Shown here: piece after piece, positions 1-11,960 of the stretch
Position numbering within the stretch: the first letter of the stretch is position 1
How the letters are laid out: each line of letters starts with the position of its first letter
NCBI GenBank assembly: GCA_030533445.1
Contig: CM060072.1
Span: 15,192,767 to 15,256,766 of the forward strand
Direction of reading: 5' to 3'
Source: Cyprinodon diabolis
Taxonomy: Eukaryota; Chordata; Actinopteri; Cyprinodontiformes; Cyprinodontidae
DNA length: 64,000 nt
The notes under the pieces: generated by a model
Seen by the model: only the letters and a program-made list of their open reading frames with translations
Databases searched by the model: none
Told to the model about the DNA's origin: nothing
Position numbers and translations under genes: made by a program

Positions 1-139
1 GTGTCCCATTAATACATATTAATATTGGATTCAAATCATAAAAACATCCATTATGTCTGAGTTTTTTTTCCCAGGTCTTAAAACAGCAACTATCAAACCA
101 TTGTAGATAATAAAAAAGAGAACTTAGCAAATGAATCGT

Positions 140-594
140 GCAGAAATACAGGCCCATCTCAAACCTCCCCTTTATCAGTAAGAGTATTGGAAAAAGTTGT
201 GTTTCAACAATTAAATGCCTTTCTAACAATGAACAGCTGTCTTTCAGTCAGGTTTCTGTGCCAACAGTACAGAGACTGCCCTGATTAAGGTGTTCAATGA
301 CATCTGTATAAATTCAGATTCTGGAAAACACAAGGTGCTGATATTATAGCACCTCAGTGTAGCATTTGATACCCTTAATCACTTGATTTTAATTAGGACG
401 CCTGGAAAACTGGGTTGGCCTTTGTTGTACCGCATTGGACTAGTTTAAATTCTACCTGAAGAATAGAGAAAAATCACATGCAGGGTTCCTCAAGGCTCCA
501 TTTTGGGGCCCCTCCTATTCAACATCTTCATGCTCCACTTAGCGCAGATTATAGAAAACAAGAGTCAGATACAATAACTATGCAGACGACACAC
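140..594 (+). pseudogene. L2-like LINE reverse transcriptase relic, 5' part
   Basis: Translating with frame changes gives fragments of a non-LTR reverse transcriptase: RPISNLPF and S-x-LEKVVFQQL near 150-215, a degenerate LLDLS-x-AFDT-like block near 340-375, GVPQGS-like wording with LGPLLFN near 484-525, and the Y-ADD-T block cut off at 594 by a hAT MITE. The frame is broken several times. The 3' tail at 1200-1372 resembles the fish L2 3' end. Dead insertion. Confidence 0.7.
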
Positions 595-1093
595 TAGAGT
601 CCTGCAACAGGTCGGGTACCCGCGGGTTCCCGACGGGTCACCCGCTAAAATGCTCTTTTGCGGGTGAAAAATACATAAATAAAAATAAACGGGTCGGGCA
701 AATATTTTTTTAGTGCGGGCGGGTAGTTGGTGATTTTTTTTTATGCGTGTGTGTTGTTATGGACATCAGAAATGTTATATTAATCAGGCACTGGGGTCAC
801 CCTTGTTGTAGCTTAAAGCCCTGCCTGCAGTGTGGGCTTCCCTCCAAAAAGGCCACAGTCAGTGCATACACGTCTGCTGCAGTGTTAATGGTGCTGTTCT
901 GCAGCGCAGCGTACTATAGCCTATTACTTGATGTGTTAACGGGTCGGGTTGCGGGTTGAATTTTAATGGGTCGGGTCGGGACGTGTTCGGATTTGAATTG
1001 AAGATATCCGTGGGGGACGGGTCGGGTTCGGTAGTCATCCTAACGGGTTCTGGCGGGTGCGGGTTGGTAAAACTCGACCCGTGCAGGTCTCTA
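595..1093. mobile_element. hAT-type MITE with GC-rich GGGTCGGG repeats
   Basis: About 499 bp with imperfect inverted ends (TAGAGTCCTGCA on the left, TGCAGGTCTCTA on the right), flanked by 8-bp near-duplications cgacacac (587-594) and ccacacac (1094-1101). An 8-bp duplication and a TAGAG end are typical of hAT-like non-autonomous elements. The interior is rich in degenerate ACGGGTCGGG and CGGGT units. No transposase is visible. It sits inside the catalytic motif of the surrounding LINE relic. The ends resemble the MITE at 56159-62336. Confidence 0.75.
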
Positions 1094-1101
1094 CCACACA
1101 C

Positions 1102-1372
1102 AGCTTTACATCATGTCACCAGGTGACTATGAACCCATCGGAGCGTTGGATAGATGCTTACAACAGATCAAAATGTGTTCTTAACCCATTTGTTTAGAAC
1201 TGCATTTGACTGTTGAAATTAAACTGTTAACTAAGGGTACTATAATTGTTTTTACTTTGCTTTTGCTTTTCTTCTATTTTATTGTCTAATGAATGTAAAG
1301 CATTTTTAATTGTTCATCTACTGAATTGTACTATAAAAATTAACTTGCCCTGCTTTGCCTTGAAAGGTAGGT
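1102..1372 (+). pseudogene. L2-like LINE relic, 3' part and tail
   Basis: Resumes the LINE after the MITE: coding remnant TQLYIMSPGDYEPIGALD near 1100-1155, then a 3' tail (taaagcatttttaattg and ttaacttgccctgc) that is the usual end of fish L2 LINEs. A second copy of the same tail lies at 9236-9437. Confidence 0.65.
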
Positions 1373-3160
1373 TCACACAGCTGCATGCAGTATGACAGTT
1401 CTGCTACCAATGTTCCCGAATATTTGTGAAATAAGTACCGGATTAAATTAAATTATGAATAAAAAAAGAAACATCTGCAGCTATATAACCATTCCATGAC
1501 ATTGATGATGAAAGCCATCAGGACCGTCTAGCTAGATTAATTGGAAACATCTTCCCCCTTTCATTCTCTTTGGCGCATGCCCAAGGGGGAGATTTTTTAG
1601 CTTTTTTTTTTTTATATTTGAACTTTATGAACTGTATTTTTTTCCCTAAAGCCCATCTTGTTAAGTTGGGTCAACATTCTGCCATATCAGCACAGAAACA
1701 CTGATGTTTTTGCCCTAACAACTCAAGGAGACACAAATCGCTTTTTTTGTTGCCGTGAAATTAGAAACAAGGTCATATTCAATATATAACTTTTTTAGGG
1801 ATTATGGTAATAAACTGTTTATCAATTAAAAACTATTGTATTTATGCTATGGAAGGAAAGTTAATTACGTTGTTATGATACAGAAATATAAACAGTAAAT
1901 ATTTCTTGTTTCTCTGTCTTCAACTGGTAGGATTTACTACTTATTTAGCAACAAGTCAGGGCTAAAGGCTTAATTATGCTTGATGCTCTGTGCAGAAATT
2001 AACGTTTGAACACAACGTCTAAAGTTTTCATAATTGTTTTGCTTTTCCGCCAGGACTTGGTATTCTTACAAACTCTAGGGAGCATCATGGTACAGACTGC
2101 AAGCTTAGAACACCACACAACAGGTAGAAGTAGAAAACTCTGCGAATTCCATCATTTTCAAAGCCTCTTTTTGTCATCTATTGTGCTCATCCTATATGCT
2201 GATTGTAGCAGTATTTATGGCCCTTATCATAAGATGTCTGATGTTTACATTTACATATCCTTGCCAGTAGGAGCTGTCACCTCTCCACCGTGTTTTTCCT
2301 CATAGAGCGAAATATTCCAAGGTAATAGTGTGGAAAATGAGTGTGCAAATGAAAAATTAGTCGGAAGTGAGTCTGTGCAAACGTCGGGGGTGCTAATATG
2401 ATGTATTTTAGCTGCGCAGACGCATCCAGTATAAACCAGGCTTAAAGATATATATAATAATAAAAACTCAAACTTCCTTTTATTCTCTGCATCATTCTCT
2501 TGCATTTGTAAGAAAATTGATATGGTTAGGCTACAAAGGACTTTTTTGTATCACATCTACTGTATATCAGTGTGGTGCATTGGTCATTCAAACTCTAAAA
2601 TGGGCTGTGCCTAAAATTATAGTAACTTTTTTTTTCTTTAAACAAGCCATTTTGAGCCTTTGGACAATCTGAGGCATATTCACTTAGTGGTTCTCAGGCC
2701 AGAACCGAACAAGAGCAGCCATTCTATTTTCTCATTGAAAGAAATCATTGCTTAAAATTAAAAGGACAAAAAATCTGGATGATAGTAATTTTTTTTTTTA
2801 TTTAACAGTAACTGGCTAAATGAAAGGTAAACCTGGGTAAAAAAAGAAAAATATGCAGATAAGCAGTCAAATTAGTTTGAATTCTTTAATCTTAGAGTAA
2901 AACAAAATAAAAAAACTGTAAAACAAATGCATGGTTTCTATCGAAATTGTGGAGAATTTCCAAAAAGCGAGAAGAAAAAGAAACAACAAGGTTATGCTTT
3001 TATTGTCCATCGCTCATTCCTTTACATTATGAGAAACAGAAATGCTGTTAATAATTTTCAACAGCTTTTTTCCCCACAAATAGCAAAAGTGATTATATTA
3101 TCAAGATTGCTTCAATGTATGTTTAATTAATGACAATGTCCCACTGGAGCTACTATCTGC
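1373..3160. other. No feature recognised
   Basis: AT-rich sequence downstream of gria1. The short open frames here (for example 2006-2305 and 2251-2505) have no recognisable domain and no coding-like composition. Confidence 0.4.
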
Positions 3161-3164
3161 TGGT

Positions 3165-3295
3165 TTGAAAATGCCTTAGGCTTCCCCCAGAGGAGCTGGA
3201 CAAGTAGTCAAGGGAGAGGTAAGTCCCTGTGGAGACTGCTGCCCCTCTGTTCCAGTTCAGATAAGCCAAAGAAAATGAGAGTACAAGTAGATATG
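3165..3295 (+). pseudogene. LINE 3'-end fragment
   Basis: The plus strand resembles the sequence at 62350-62470 over about 120 bp: cccccagaggagctg, gagactgctgcccctctg, and agataagccaaag. The translated wording (LWRLLPL and DKPKK) matches the C-terminal end of the LINE reverse transcriptase at 55695-62480. Only the very 3' end is kept. Confidence 0.55.
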
Positions 3296-3299
3296 AGTT

Positions 3300-6200
3300 T
3301 CAGTACGAGATCCCATGGAAAAACATGAAATATCTTTTTGTTTACTTTTAAAGTGTCCCAGAGGAATTTTGATTTGCATCTAATCAGTCATGTACAAACC
3401 CTGAATTTATTATAAAGTGTAAAGGAACCTTAAAATATTTATAAATGATAATAAACCTCATACAGTAACACCTGCTTTCAGAGAAAAGTTTAAATTTATA
3501 TGTGATCTAATCTATAGATCAATGATAATGAATTGAATTAGTAAGGGGTGGGCAGGCACAGAGCAAATCATTGGAGGGCAGCAAGGGCATATCAAAGAAA
3601 GCAGAATTAATGAGTATTTTAAGCTACTTAGCATAAACATCTGTAACCAGAAATATGTTAAATGTCTTATAATTATTCTCAATATCAGGTCTTGCAGGTT
3701 GCTTTATGGTTTTGTTTGAATCACTTATGGTTTGCCACATTCTGATATTTTTACCCTTTGGAGTTAACCATATTAGTTCAGTTTGTATGTTTTCACAGGT
3801 GTTTTCTATATCAATTTGTCTTACTTTATCTAATAACTCTTTTTGTATTTTTTGATAGCTTCTTTTAGTTTTTTTTGTCAATTTTTTTATTGTCCCCCCC
3901 CCCCCCACCAAGTGCTGTTTGATAATAAGAAGCCCCAGTCTTTAATAAATGTTTGTTTTATTCCTTTAAACTTCTATATTGTTTTCATATAATTTTAACT
4001 TTACTTTGCATTTACAGCACAAAATTGAGTTGAGTTTTTCCTCTGCTGATAATTTACATCTGTTATTGAAGCCTTCAGTCAGTTGCTAGTATTCATCAAG
4101 TCCAGTGTTTTTTCTGTTATCATTACTTACCATGTTGCCTCTGAGCGTATGTGCGCATTTTCATGACATTGAAGGTGTCAACAGGGCTACATGTATGGAA
4201 ATGAAGTCTGTTTGGTCTTTTATGGATTAAGTCACTTTACTGATATCTTATAAACTTCCCTTTGTGAATTATTAATCATTTTATCTCTCAAATGTAGCCC
4301 CAAACCTGGACAAATTTATTTCCCTTCCCCACGTGTCACGTGCCTTAGTTAAATTTTTTTCTGACTGGTTATCAATTTGTCTTTTCTGCTAAAGCCTTTT
4401 ATAAATTAAAACTATATTGAGATGGTAAATTTAGCTCCTGTTTTACAGCCGCCTGGGGAGATGATGTATTTAGTGCTCCAAAATTATGGTTCTTTACCAT
4501 TTGAAAACTTTCTTTCAACCAGATGTTTTATGTGTATATACTAAAAAAAGTAAAAACTAAATATTTCCACATTGTGAACTAAGGTGAATTCAACCAATGT
4601 TGGGAACTCTGTTTATTTATCATTACAATACTTGGCATTTTTGTCAAAACGCAGAAGCAGTAAGTAAATTATATCCTTACCCCTTCAGTTTAGGAGCCAA
4701 ATGTGGATCAAATGCACTGAATATCTGATCATTGTCAAATGATGGCATCTGCAATTAGCAAGGCAATCAGCAAGGCTATTTCAAATAATTTGCAGTCCAT
4801 TATTCTTTAATGAGAAGATTAGAGCATGCTATGTTCAGAGATAAACCAAAAACCTAGAAGCTCTATTGTCACAGGCCAGATTTAACATGTTAAATACATA
4901 TCTAATAGTTTTTGCGAGAACAACTTTCTTCCCTTTAAAAACAGCCGAACGGCATCAATCAGGTTTGCAAGATGTCATCTAGGTTTTTTTTTTTCATGTA
5001 TTGATATAGACAAAAGGAAAAAATAACGATTTTGGCTAAAATCCAGTGCAGCATGTTTGGGAAACATCATAGGTTTCTTCTTGCAGCCAGTTAATGACTT
5101 GACTTGTCTTCTGCATTTGTAAAATTTGTGAAAAAGGAAAGTACAAAGGTGCTGAAAGGAAGTTAAAGTTAGCATGGTTGAAATGCTATAGCTGCACAAC
5201 AATGGTCTGCTAACATCCATGAAATTAAACAAATTTGTAAAGAGCGTTAAACCAAAACTCCTCTAAGAGGGTGTGAGAAACTGATAACGTAAAACAGAAA
5301 AAAACTAGGCGAAGGCTGCTTAATATGCTTAGAATACTCATATTAACTGCTTCTGTATTTTTTTTATTTATTATTAAAACCAATTTAAAGTCATTGCAAT
5401 ATTTTTGTAGATGATCTTCTTGTTTTCTGATTGTATGACTTGATGAAGACCAGATTACTCACTTCTGAGTTTCTGTTATGTAAAATGTCTAACAGAAAAC
5501 TTAAATTTTCTCTATGACTGTCATGTTATGATCTTTAAACATACAATTAGGCATTAGAAAAGTTTGTAGCTGGATTACCTTCATCCAAGTAAACGGAAAG
5601 ATTTTAATGTTAAACAAGTTTGTTACAGCTTATCTGCAAATATATCACAAAGATAGCCATCATTTCAGTTCAACATTTTTTTTTCAGGTTTTACATTACA
5701 GTATAAGTCTGTGTTTTAGAGTAATAAAACAGTTGCAATGTTCACATGCTCTAACATTTCCACCTCGGAAGAGTGGTGTTAAGTGTGAATGTGAGACAAC
5801 TCTGTGTTTGAATCTGAATCAAAGGAAAAAGAGAGAATCAAAAGGGAAAGTGCATCAGTTTACCCCTTATGAAGCTTAAAAAATCCTTCCCTTTCAGGTC
5901 CCATTATTGCAGAAGAGAAGTAGTTCAGTATAAGATAGTGCTCATAGAAAAAGGAGTTCCAGTTAATGTTGCTGTTGACCCCAAATGCGTACAAGAGCAT
6001 AATCCAGCTCAGGTGGAGTGTCCAGGTGCTCTGAGTTCATTGTAGTTCAGCTGCCTTTGGGGCAAATAGTGTGAACATCAGCATCCTTCAGTCAGTTTTA
6101 AACTTTCTCCACGTTTTTATCCTATCTTTCAATTGCTTGGTCTTCACTTATTTTTTTTCATTATTTAAAATGACTTGACTGTTTATCCTACATCTTTCCA

Positions 6201-6304
6201 CTATTCCTTATCTTCTCTTAATCTACTTATCCCTCACTGTCCTCCCCTTACCCTACTAGCCAAAACACATTAGCATAGTTTCCAGTCAGCTGGCTGGGTT
6301 TGTG
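3300..6304 (-). other. gria1 3' UTR and downstream flank, extent unknown
   Basis: Downstream of the gria1 stop codon on the minus strand. It is AT-rich with no coding block I can support. Several AATAAA-type hexamers occur on the minus strand (TTTATT on the plus strand), so no single polyadenylation site can be chosen. A poly-C run at about 3895-3907 is the only marked low-complexity tract. Confidence 0.4.
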
Positions 6305-6517
6305 TCACATGCCCGTGGAAGACAGTCCACGCCCTGCTGCCTTGCTCATGCAGGGTAAACCCTGCGCTCCAGCTTTTGGGAAATCATGCGCAACCACTCT
6401 CCCGTTTTCTCCCCCCAATCCGGATGCTCCTCCACTGAAACCTCCAGCCGTGACACCCCCGACTCCACTTGCCATCCCCCCGAGGCTGGTACTCATCATG
6501 GCTGCATCAATGAGCTC
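6305..6517 (-). CDS. gria1: gria1 terminal exon: C-tail and stop
   Basis: 213 bp including the TGA stop, with a pyrimidine-rich acceptor (ctgcctgcag). Reading: ELIDAAMMSTSLGGMASGVG, a Gly-rich run, GENGRVVAHDFPKAGAQGLP, and the end CMSKAAGRGLSSTGM. GENGRVV-x-HDFPK and PCMS are diagnostic of the GluA1 tail, and the last residues (STGM) keep the T-x-hydrophobic type I PDZ-binding form of mammalian ATGL. A second in-phase AG at 6542-6543 would start the exon at 6541 and add eight residues (FLSTLCLQ), restoring a Cys-Leu near the position of the mammalian GFCLIPQQ. I cannot decide between the two starts from sequence. The 3' untranslated region follows below 6305; its end was not located. Confidence 0.85.
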   Translation of the reverse strand, partial: ELIDAAMMSTSLGGMASGVGGVTAGGFSGGASGLGGENGRVVAHDFPKAGAQGLPCMSKAAGRGLSSTGM

Positions 6518-9060
6518 CTGCAGGCAGAGGGTAGATAAGAACTAAAAGTTATTTTCAGAACTACATATTCCAGCAAAGATCATGGTGGAGATTATTCGTT
6601 TCAATCTTTACCTGAAACATAAGGCACTGTTCGCTATGCCGGAAAATTTGGCTCAGTTTTTTTGGGGTCAAGTGAAAAAAAAAAAAAAAAAACAACACCA
6701 CCAAGGCTGAAAGAAATATGTGCCCCATATCCAAATTTTTAAATATATTTAAGCCACCTTCATGCATGGTCCTGAAACTTGTACCTGACGTTTTGAAAGA
6801 GACTACAGTGGGAACAACCAATGTGGATTTTTTTTTAAATTAAACAAACAGTATACAAAGACTCGTTGAGGTACAAAAAACATTGCAAAATAGGTCGGTA
6901 AAAGAAAACATGGGGCTGAGACTAAAGATAAACACATAAACAGTAAGGCAAATGAATAAAAAAGAGCAAAAAAAGTAGAGATACTTTTCTTTTTTTGCAT
7001 ACACTTTCAAATGCTTCATGAGGTTTAATACCATTTAAATTGGATCAATGCGGATTTGATGCACCGCGAATGTCATCTTTCATAAATAGTTGTTGCTGAG
7101 GGAAGTAATCACAGTCAGCAAGATGATTAAAAGCTGTGGCAACAATGTACGGTGAAGGACAGCGAGATGTTAGACCTTATTAATAGGGAGTGGAAGCACA
7201 ATTCAAGCCCAATTGGAAAGCTCATAGAAAAACTATTTTGAATAGGATACAGCAAACGGCCTTGCTGAATATATGCAAAATCCTACCATGTTGCCCTTGA
7301 CAATCTAAAGTTCAGAATGAATTGACATTGACATCCCTGTCCTATCATCCTATACTGTGTCCCTCTATTCAATCAGTCCATCTATCCAAATCATAACATC
7401 TATTTCTTCCATGTTTCTTGAACTAAAAGGTGTTATCCTGCTCATGGGGTTCAGTTTTAAGCCCAAAACAGTTTACATTGAAATCAAAAACGGGCAACAT
7501 TTTAAACATTCTTTGAACAACCAACAAATAAAACAAAAGATTTCAGAAAAATCCATTTGAATATTTGCCTCACCAATGTGATGTCAAATGATGAATAAAG
7601 AGCAGGTTTTAGAGACACTAGTAAAAATTTGACCTGTATTAGTAAATTAACTTCTTTGTGGTAAACAAAACATTTTAAATCTCAAATAAACTTTTAAAAT
7701 ATGATCCATCAGCAAATATTTTGCACTTTGTAGAAAATTTAACCCCAAATTTGCTCTTTAATTTACTCCAAAAAATGCATTAAAGTTTATATAGGGCAAA
7801 AAAAAATCCATATCCAGATAGACTGACATTTATGTGTTAGGGAGATTTCTGTATTGAGCAGGGGTCCGCTTCAAAAAGCAGGTTTGCGATAAACTCTAAG
7901 TTTTCTAAACCTGAAATCAAGGAAAATTAGGGTAACTCTGGATAGGTTTGGTTAAGTGAACTCAGTGTCCTCTGTCTCTACCCTCGTTAAAGCCAATGCC
8001 GTTGTTTTATTTCCTCATTTAGTTAGGAGATTTTTTCTCATACTATATATAAAAAAAAAAAAGTAAATCACTAAGTCCGTTAGAGATATTAAGTTTAAAA
8101 AAAAAACAAATACTGCATGTCTGTTTGGTGAGGATTCAGTTAAAGAATGACCAACATTAATTTGCAGAGAATTCAATATTTATCGGGAGATGATTCTGAA
8201 ATTGACAGGTAATGAGATGTATTTGTTTTTGGTTTGTTTTGTATGATCGACATGGGGATCATTTATTTATTTTATTTTCAATCACATTAAGATCTACTGA
8301 AATTCAGATTGGTTATAGATAGATTAGATTACACATAGATAGATTATTTATCAAATTACACGTAGATGAATTTTCCATGGGGTAAAATAATTACTTTAGG
8401 ATTATAATATGAATTCATCCAGTGAAAACAACCTATTGAGCCTTCTGGCATAATCTGGAGTAATCCTTGGGACTGATAACCGCTAATATGGCCATTTATT
8501 GAAATGATAACATCTGGAAATGCTGCAAACAGCCACTTGATATTTACTGTGTGATGGCAGAATCACACTGAGGAGTAGGTGATTGCAGCAGCTTAATAGA
8601 CTACATCGGCCCATTACCATTCAAGCAATTAATTAGTTTTCTCCATAATGTTTTTGTGGTTAGAACAGGTAAAGGAATTTGATGTGTATTAGTTTGACTG
8701 AATATGTAGTATGAAAATGTAATGACATTCTTCACATCTAGAATAAACATTCTGAATGTCTAGAAATTAATTTCAGATCTCAATATTCCTGTTGTTACTG
8801 GTCATCGTTATTATTTTGAAGAAATGTATTTCAGATATTATGCATACCACAGTGAGGAAAATAAGTATTTGAACATCCTGGTATTTTGCAAGTTCTCCCA
8901 CTTAGAAATTATTCTGGTGATATGTTTATGTAAGGCTGTCCTACGTGCTTGTCCCCATTTTCACTTACCGGTGGTGAGTCTGACATAGTGGAAACATTTG
9001 TAAATCTTCTTTTGGAAAGTAAGCTTGTATGAGTGATGCAAACAGCAACTTATAAACAGA
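6518..9060 (-). other. gria1 last intron, distal part
   Basis: The intron between the M4 exon and the terminal exon runs from 17076 to 6518. This part is AT-rich and featureless apart from poly-A/T tracts (about 6674-6692). I looked for an extra small exon that could encode the missing GFCLIPQQ-like piece and did not see one, but a micro-exon could escape reading by eye. Confidence 0.4.
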
Positions 9061-9063
9061 GCA

Positions 9064-9225
9064 TGCACGAGGAGAAATGGACTCGGGCCTGCCCTCACAC
9101 GCGTTTAATAGGCATTCCCTCTCAGAAGCGGGTACAGGGTTGTGCATGTGCATTTACTTTCAAAAGTGGAGAGGGCGGGTCTTTCCAAAAATTCACAAAA
9201 ATCCTCCACTTCACCTTTAAGTCAA
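9064..9225. repeat. Dispersed repeat, copy 1
   Basis: About 160 bp matching 33617-33776: shared blocks include gaggagaaatgg, gtttaataggc, gtggagagggcgg and aaaaatcctc. It lies next to a truncated L2-like tail. The parent family is unknown. At the second copy it follows a coding relic, so it may be an intronic part of a larger element. Confidence 0.6.
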
Positions 9226-9235
9226 ATTTAAAAAC

Positions 9236-9437
9236 TAATTTAGAACTGCGTTTGACTGTTGAAATTAAACTGTTAACTGAGGTATTATTTGTTAAAGGTG
9301 GCGGTCCATCAGTTTTATTGGTTTTACTACCTGCTTTTATCATGTTTTATCTTTATATGCTTTTACTCTGCTGCTACTTTGTGTAAAGCACTTTGAATTG
9401 TCCATGTACTGAGCTGTGCTATACACATTAACTTGCC
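9236..9437 (+). mobile_element. L2-like LINE 3' tail, copy 2
   Basis: 5'-truncated copy sharing with 1195-1372 the blocks ttgactgttgaaattaaact, gtaaagca and attaacttgcc. It shows the truncation at the 5' end that is usual for LINE insertions. Confidence 0.65.
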
Positions 9438-9587
9438 TTGGCACAAATCCGTCTCCAAAACTGTCACAAAATAAATTATGTTCTGTTTAGGTAAATCTTT
9501 TTTCCCAAGTAAAAATCTGCTTTTTAGATCAAAAATTTATGTTTTTGGTTCAGCTTTTTCTGAACATGGTGAGTGTGAAGCTCTTCT

Positions 9588-9611
9588 GTGTGTGTGTGTG
9601 TGTGTGTGTGT
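9588..9611. repeat. (TG)n microsatellite
   Basis: About twelve uninterrupted gt dinucleotides within gria1 intronic DNA. Confidence 0.9.
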
Positions 9612-10485
9612 ATAACCTCTCAGTAAAACTAATGATGTGGATCCAGAGTTAATATCCTGAATCGGGCCTCTTAGGCTCTCAGACGCCCTCGCATTTTGCT
9701 GCCAAACTTACTCTGTCATCATACAGATTGGAGCAAACAAATCCCTGGTTTATTCATTTATAGGAGCAGCAATAAATCTCATATCGAACATCACCTCTGC
9801 CATATGCTTTTACATCAACAATAGGAAAATAACTGTCCACATTTCACCTGGAAATCATGTAAATAATGCTTAATTTTGCCACCGGTTAGTTGACCATAAC
9901 TTTCTTTTTATTTTTTAAAGATTTTCACGTTCCCCGGTATATACAGTAAGTACTTAAAACATAAAAAGACAGGAGAGAATCTGTCTATAATTCTGATTAT
10001 CCCAACCAATTCCCAAGAAACCTGTCAGCTTGAACTGAACTATATTGAATATATAATAATTATATTAAATATATAATATATTAAATATATTTCTCTATTT
10101 CTGTTAAGGTAGCCAAGTCATCTTGCAACATAAAAGCTCTGAGGTGAACCACAGCCTGGGTTCTTGTAGCCTGTATGTTTTTCTTCTATGTATTTAAAAA
10201 AAAAATTCTGGTTACTTCTTCCCTAAGTCTGAAAACATGAATGTTGAGTACATTGTTTGCTTTAAAATCTTTCTTCACCCAACACACAATTTCACAGTAT
10301 ATATCTGTGAAGATTCTCAGTCATCCAAGTTATGCTTGAAAAAGTTCAGTCTAGGCAACTGCACATGATGTTTGCTGCACAGCAAGTTTTCACAGCATAA
10401 TTACAAGGAGACATCTCTCCTCAGGTGTGAGTGTTGTTTTTCTGTCCTGTGTGTCTTATCATTTTTTGATTGCAAGATGATGATT

Positions 10486-10700
10486 CTGGTTGATAGTGGT
10501 GTAAAATGCAAGACTTCATCCTCCAGCTGGAGGGTTGCTGGTTCAAACCTCAGCTCTGTCTATCTCTGTCATGTCCTAAGGCAAGACTTTTCACTACTGA
10601 CCTACTGATCGTGAAGGTTCCAGTTTTGCCCGTGTACAACATCAGCCTTGGTGTATGGTAAATGCATTGTATAGAAGTATAGGGTGTTTACCATTTTACA
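10486..10700 (+). mobile_element. tRNA-derived SINE relic
   Basis: Contains a good RNA polymerase III B-box-like sequence (ggttcaaacct at about 10531) followed by a tgtcctaaggcaagac block resembling the tgtccttgggcaagac core common in fish SINEs. The A box and tail are degenerate. Confidence 0.5.
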
Positions 10701-11703
10701 TTCCTAGTCAACTAATACCATCTGATTACAGAGTTTTTATTTTTTTTTTTTTTTTTTAAAGAAACCCCAAATATGACAGAGTATAGCTTTTTGTTCTCCT
10801 TGAGATCCATAGTATGAGTAAAGAATAAGTTACTCTCACCCTCACTGGTTCACAAGCAGTTATCAGCTGCAGATTAAATCCATAAGCACATAGCTTTGAG
10901 ATGGGAGGAGAGGTGAAATTCCCCATTCAGACACATTCTTTTCCTGACCACATCCTGAAATCCTGTTGATAGATCCCCATCAATCTAATATAGTGGACAT
11001 AGCCATAGTAAGATTACTGTTCAAACAAAAAACATCACAGCGCATAAGAGTAACCCCAGTCACATAGGCTGAAGCTGTCAATGAATAACAGACATGACTG
11101 ACTGCCCTCATCTTGCTGGTCACATTTACATTAAGCTCTTTAAGCGATGAATCAATCATTAGCACTGGGCCAATGCCAAACTCCTCAAAAACAGTACCTC
11201 TATGCATTAACCCTCTGTTTGCGCGTTCCCTCGGCGGCTATGCCATATTATGTGCTGTCCCAAACCACATAGTGAATAGGGTGAGTTGACCGTTCAGCCC
11301 TTAAATACCAAGTCTGCATCAGTGAAGGCTTGTTAATATTTTGGCATTGGATGTAATGGTGACCTAACTGTGGAGGAAACACCTGCATTTAAATATAAGT
11401 TCCACTGGTTCCCTTCATCTTTTTCACACTGACAGAAAATTACAAGTTAGGAAGAATAAAAAAGGCATCGTTAATTCTTAAAAGGAAGATCCTCTTTGAA
11501 AAATCTTTGTTTGACCATAAAAATTTATTCTCAAGGAAGGGACAAATATTTGATTTATTTTCAGCACAGTAAAGAGGTTTTCAAGTATTTGTTTGGAAGA
11601 TGACGGAAGTGGTGAATTTGTGGAATCACTCAAACGTCCCATTTGAAGTAGGGGAGAATGTGGAAACTTGCAACAGGTTTTATATCTCAGTTTCTCATAG
11701 GTA

Positions 11704-11960
11704 GTGGTGGAAAATAGCAAAGTACATTTACTTGATTACTGTACTTAAGTATTGTTTTTGTATTTTCTTTATTTGAGTTATTTTCTGATAGGGAACTTAT
11801 AACTTCAACTCCACTACTCTTCAAATATTGTACTTTCTACTTCACTACATTTCCAGGAAGTTACTAGTTACTTGTTACTTTTTTAAATGCAATTTCAACA
11901 AGCAAGATACCAGCTCTTAGGACTGAATTTGAACTGCTGTTTTAGAGAATCGTATGACAT
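11704..11960. mobile_element. Non-autonomous repeat of the GTGGTGGAA-AGTAC type
   Basis: Reads gtggtggaaaatagc, agtacatttacttgattact, gtacttaagtattg, then tccactact and ttgtactttctacttcacta. I recognise this as a common short dispersed fish repeat, probably hAT-related. The right end is degraded, so the boundary is approximate. Confidence 0.5.

Noticed and set aside
6300..6545. Plus-strand Pro-rich open frame
   Set aside because: Antisense of the gria1 terminal exon, which has clear homology on the minus strand.
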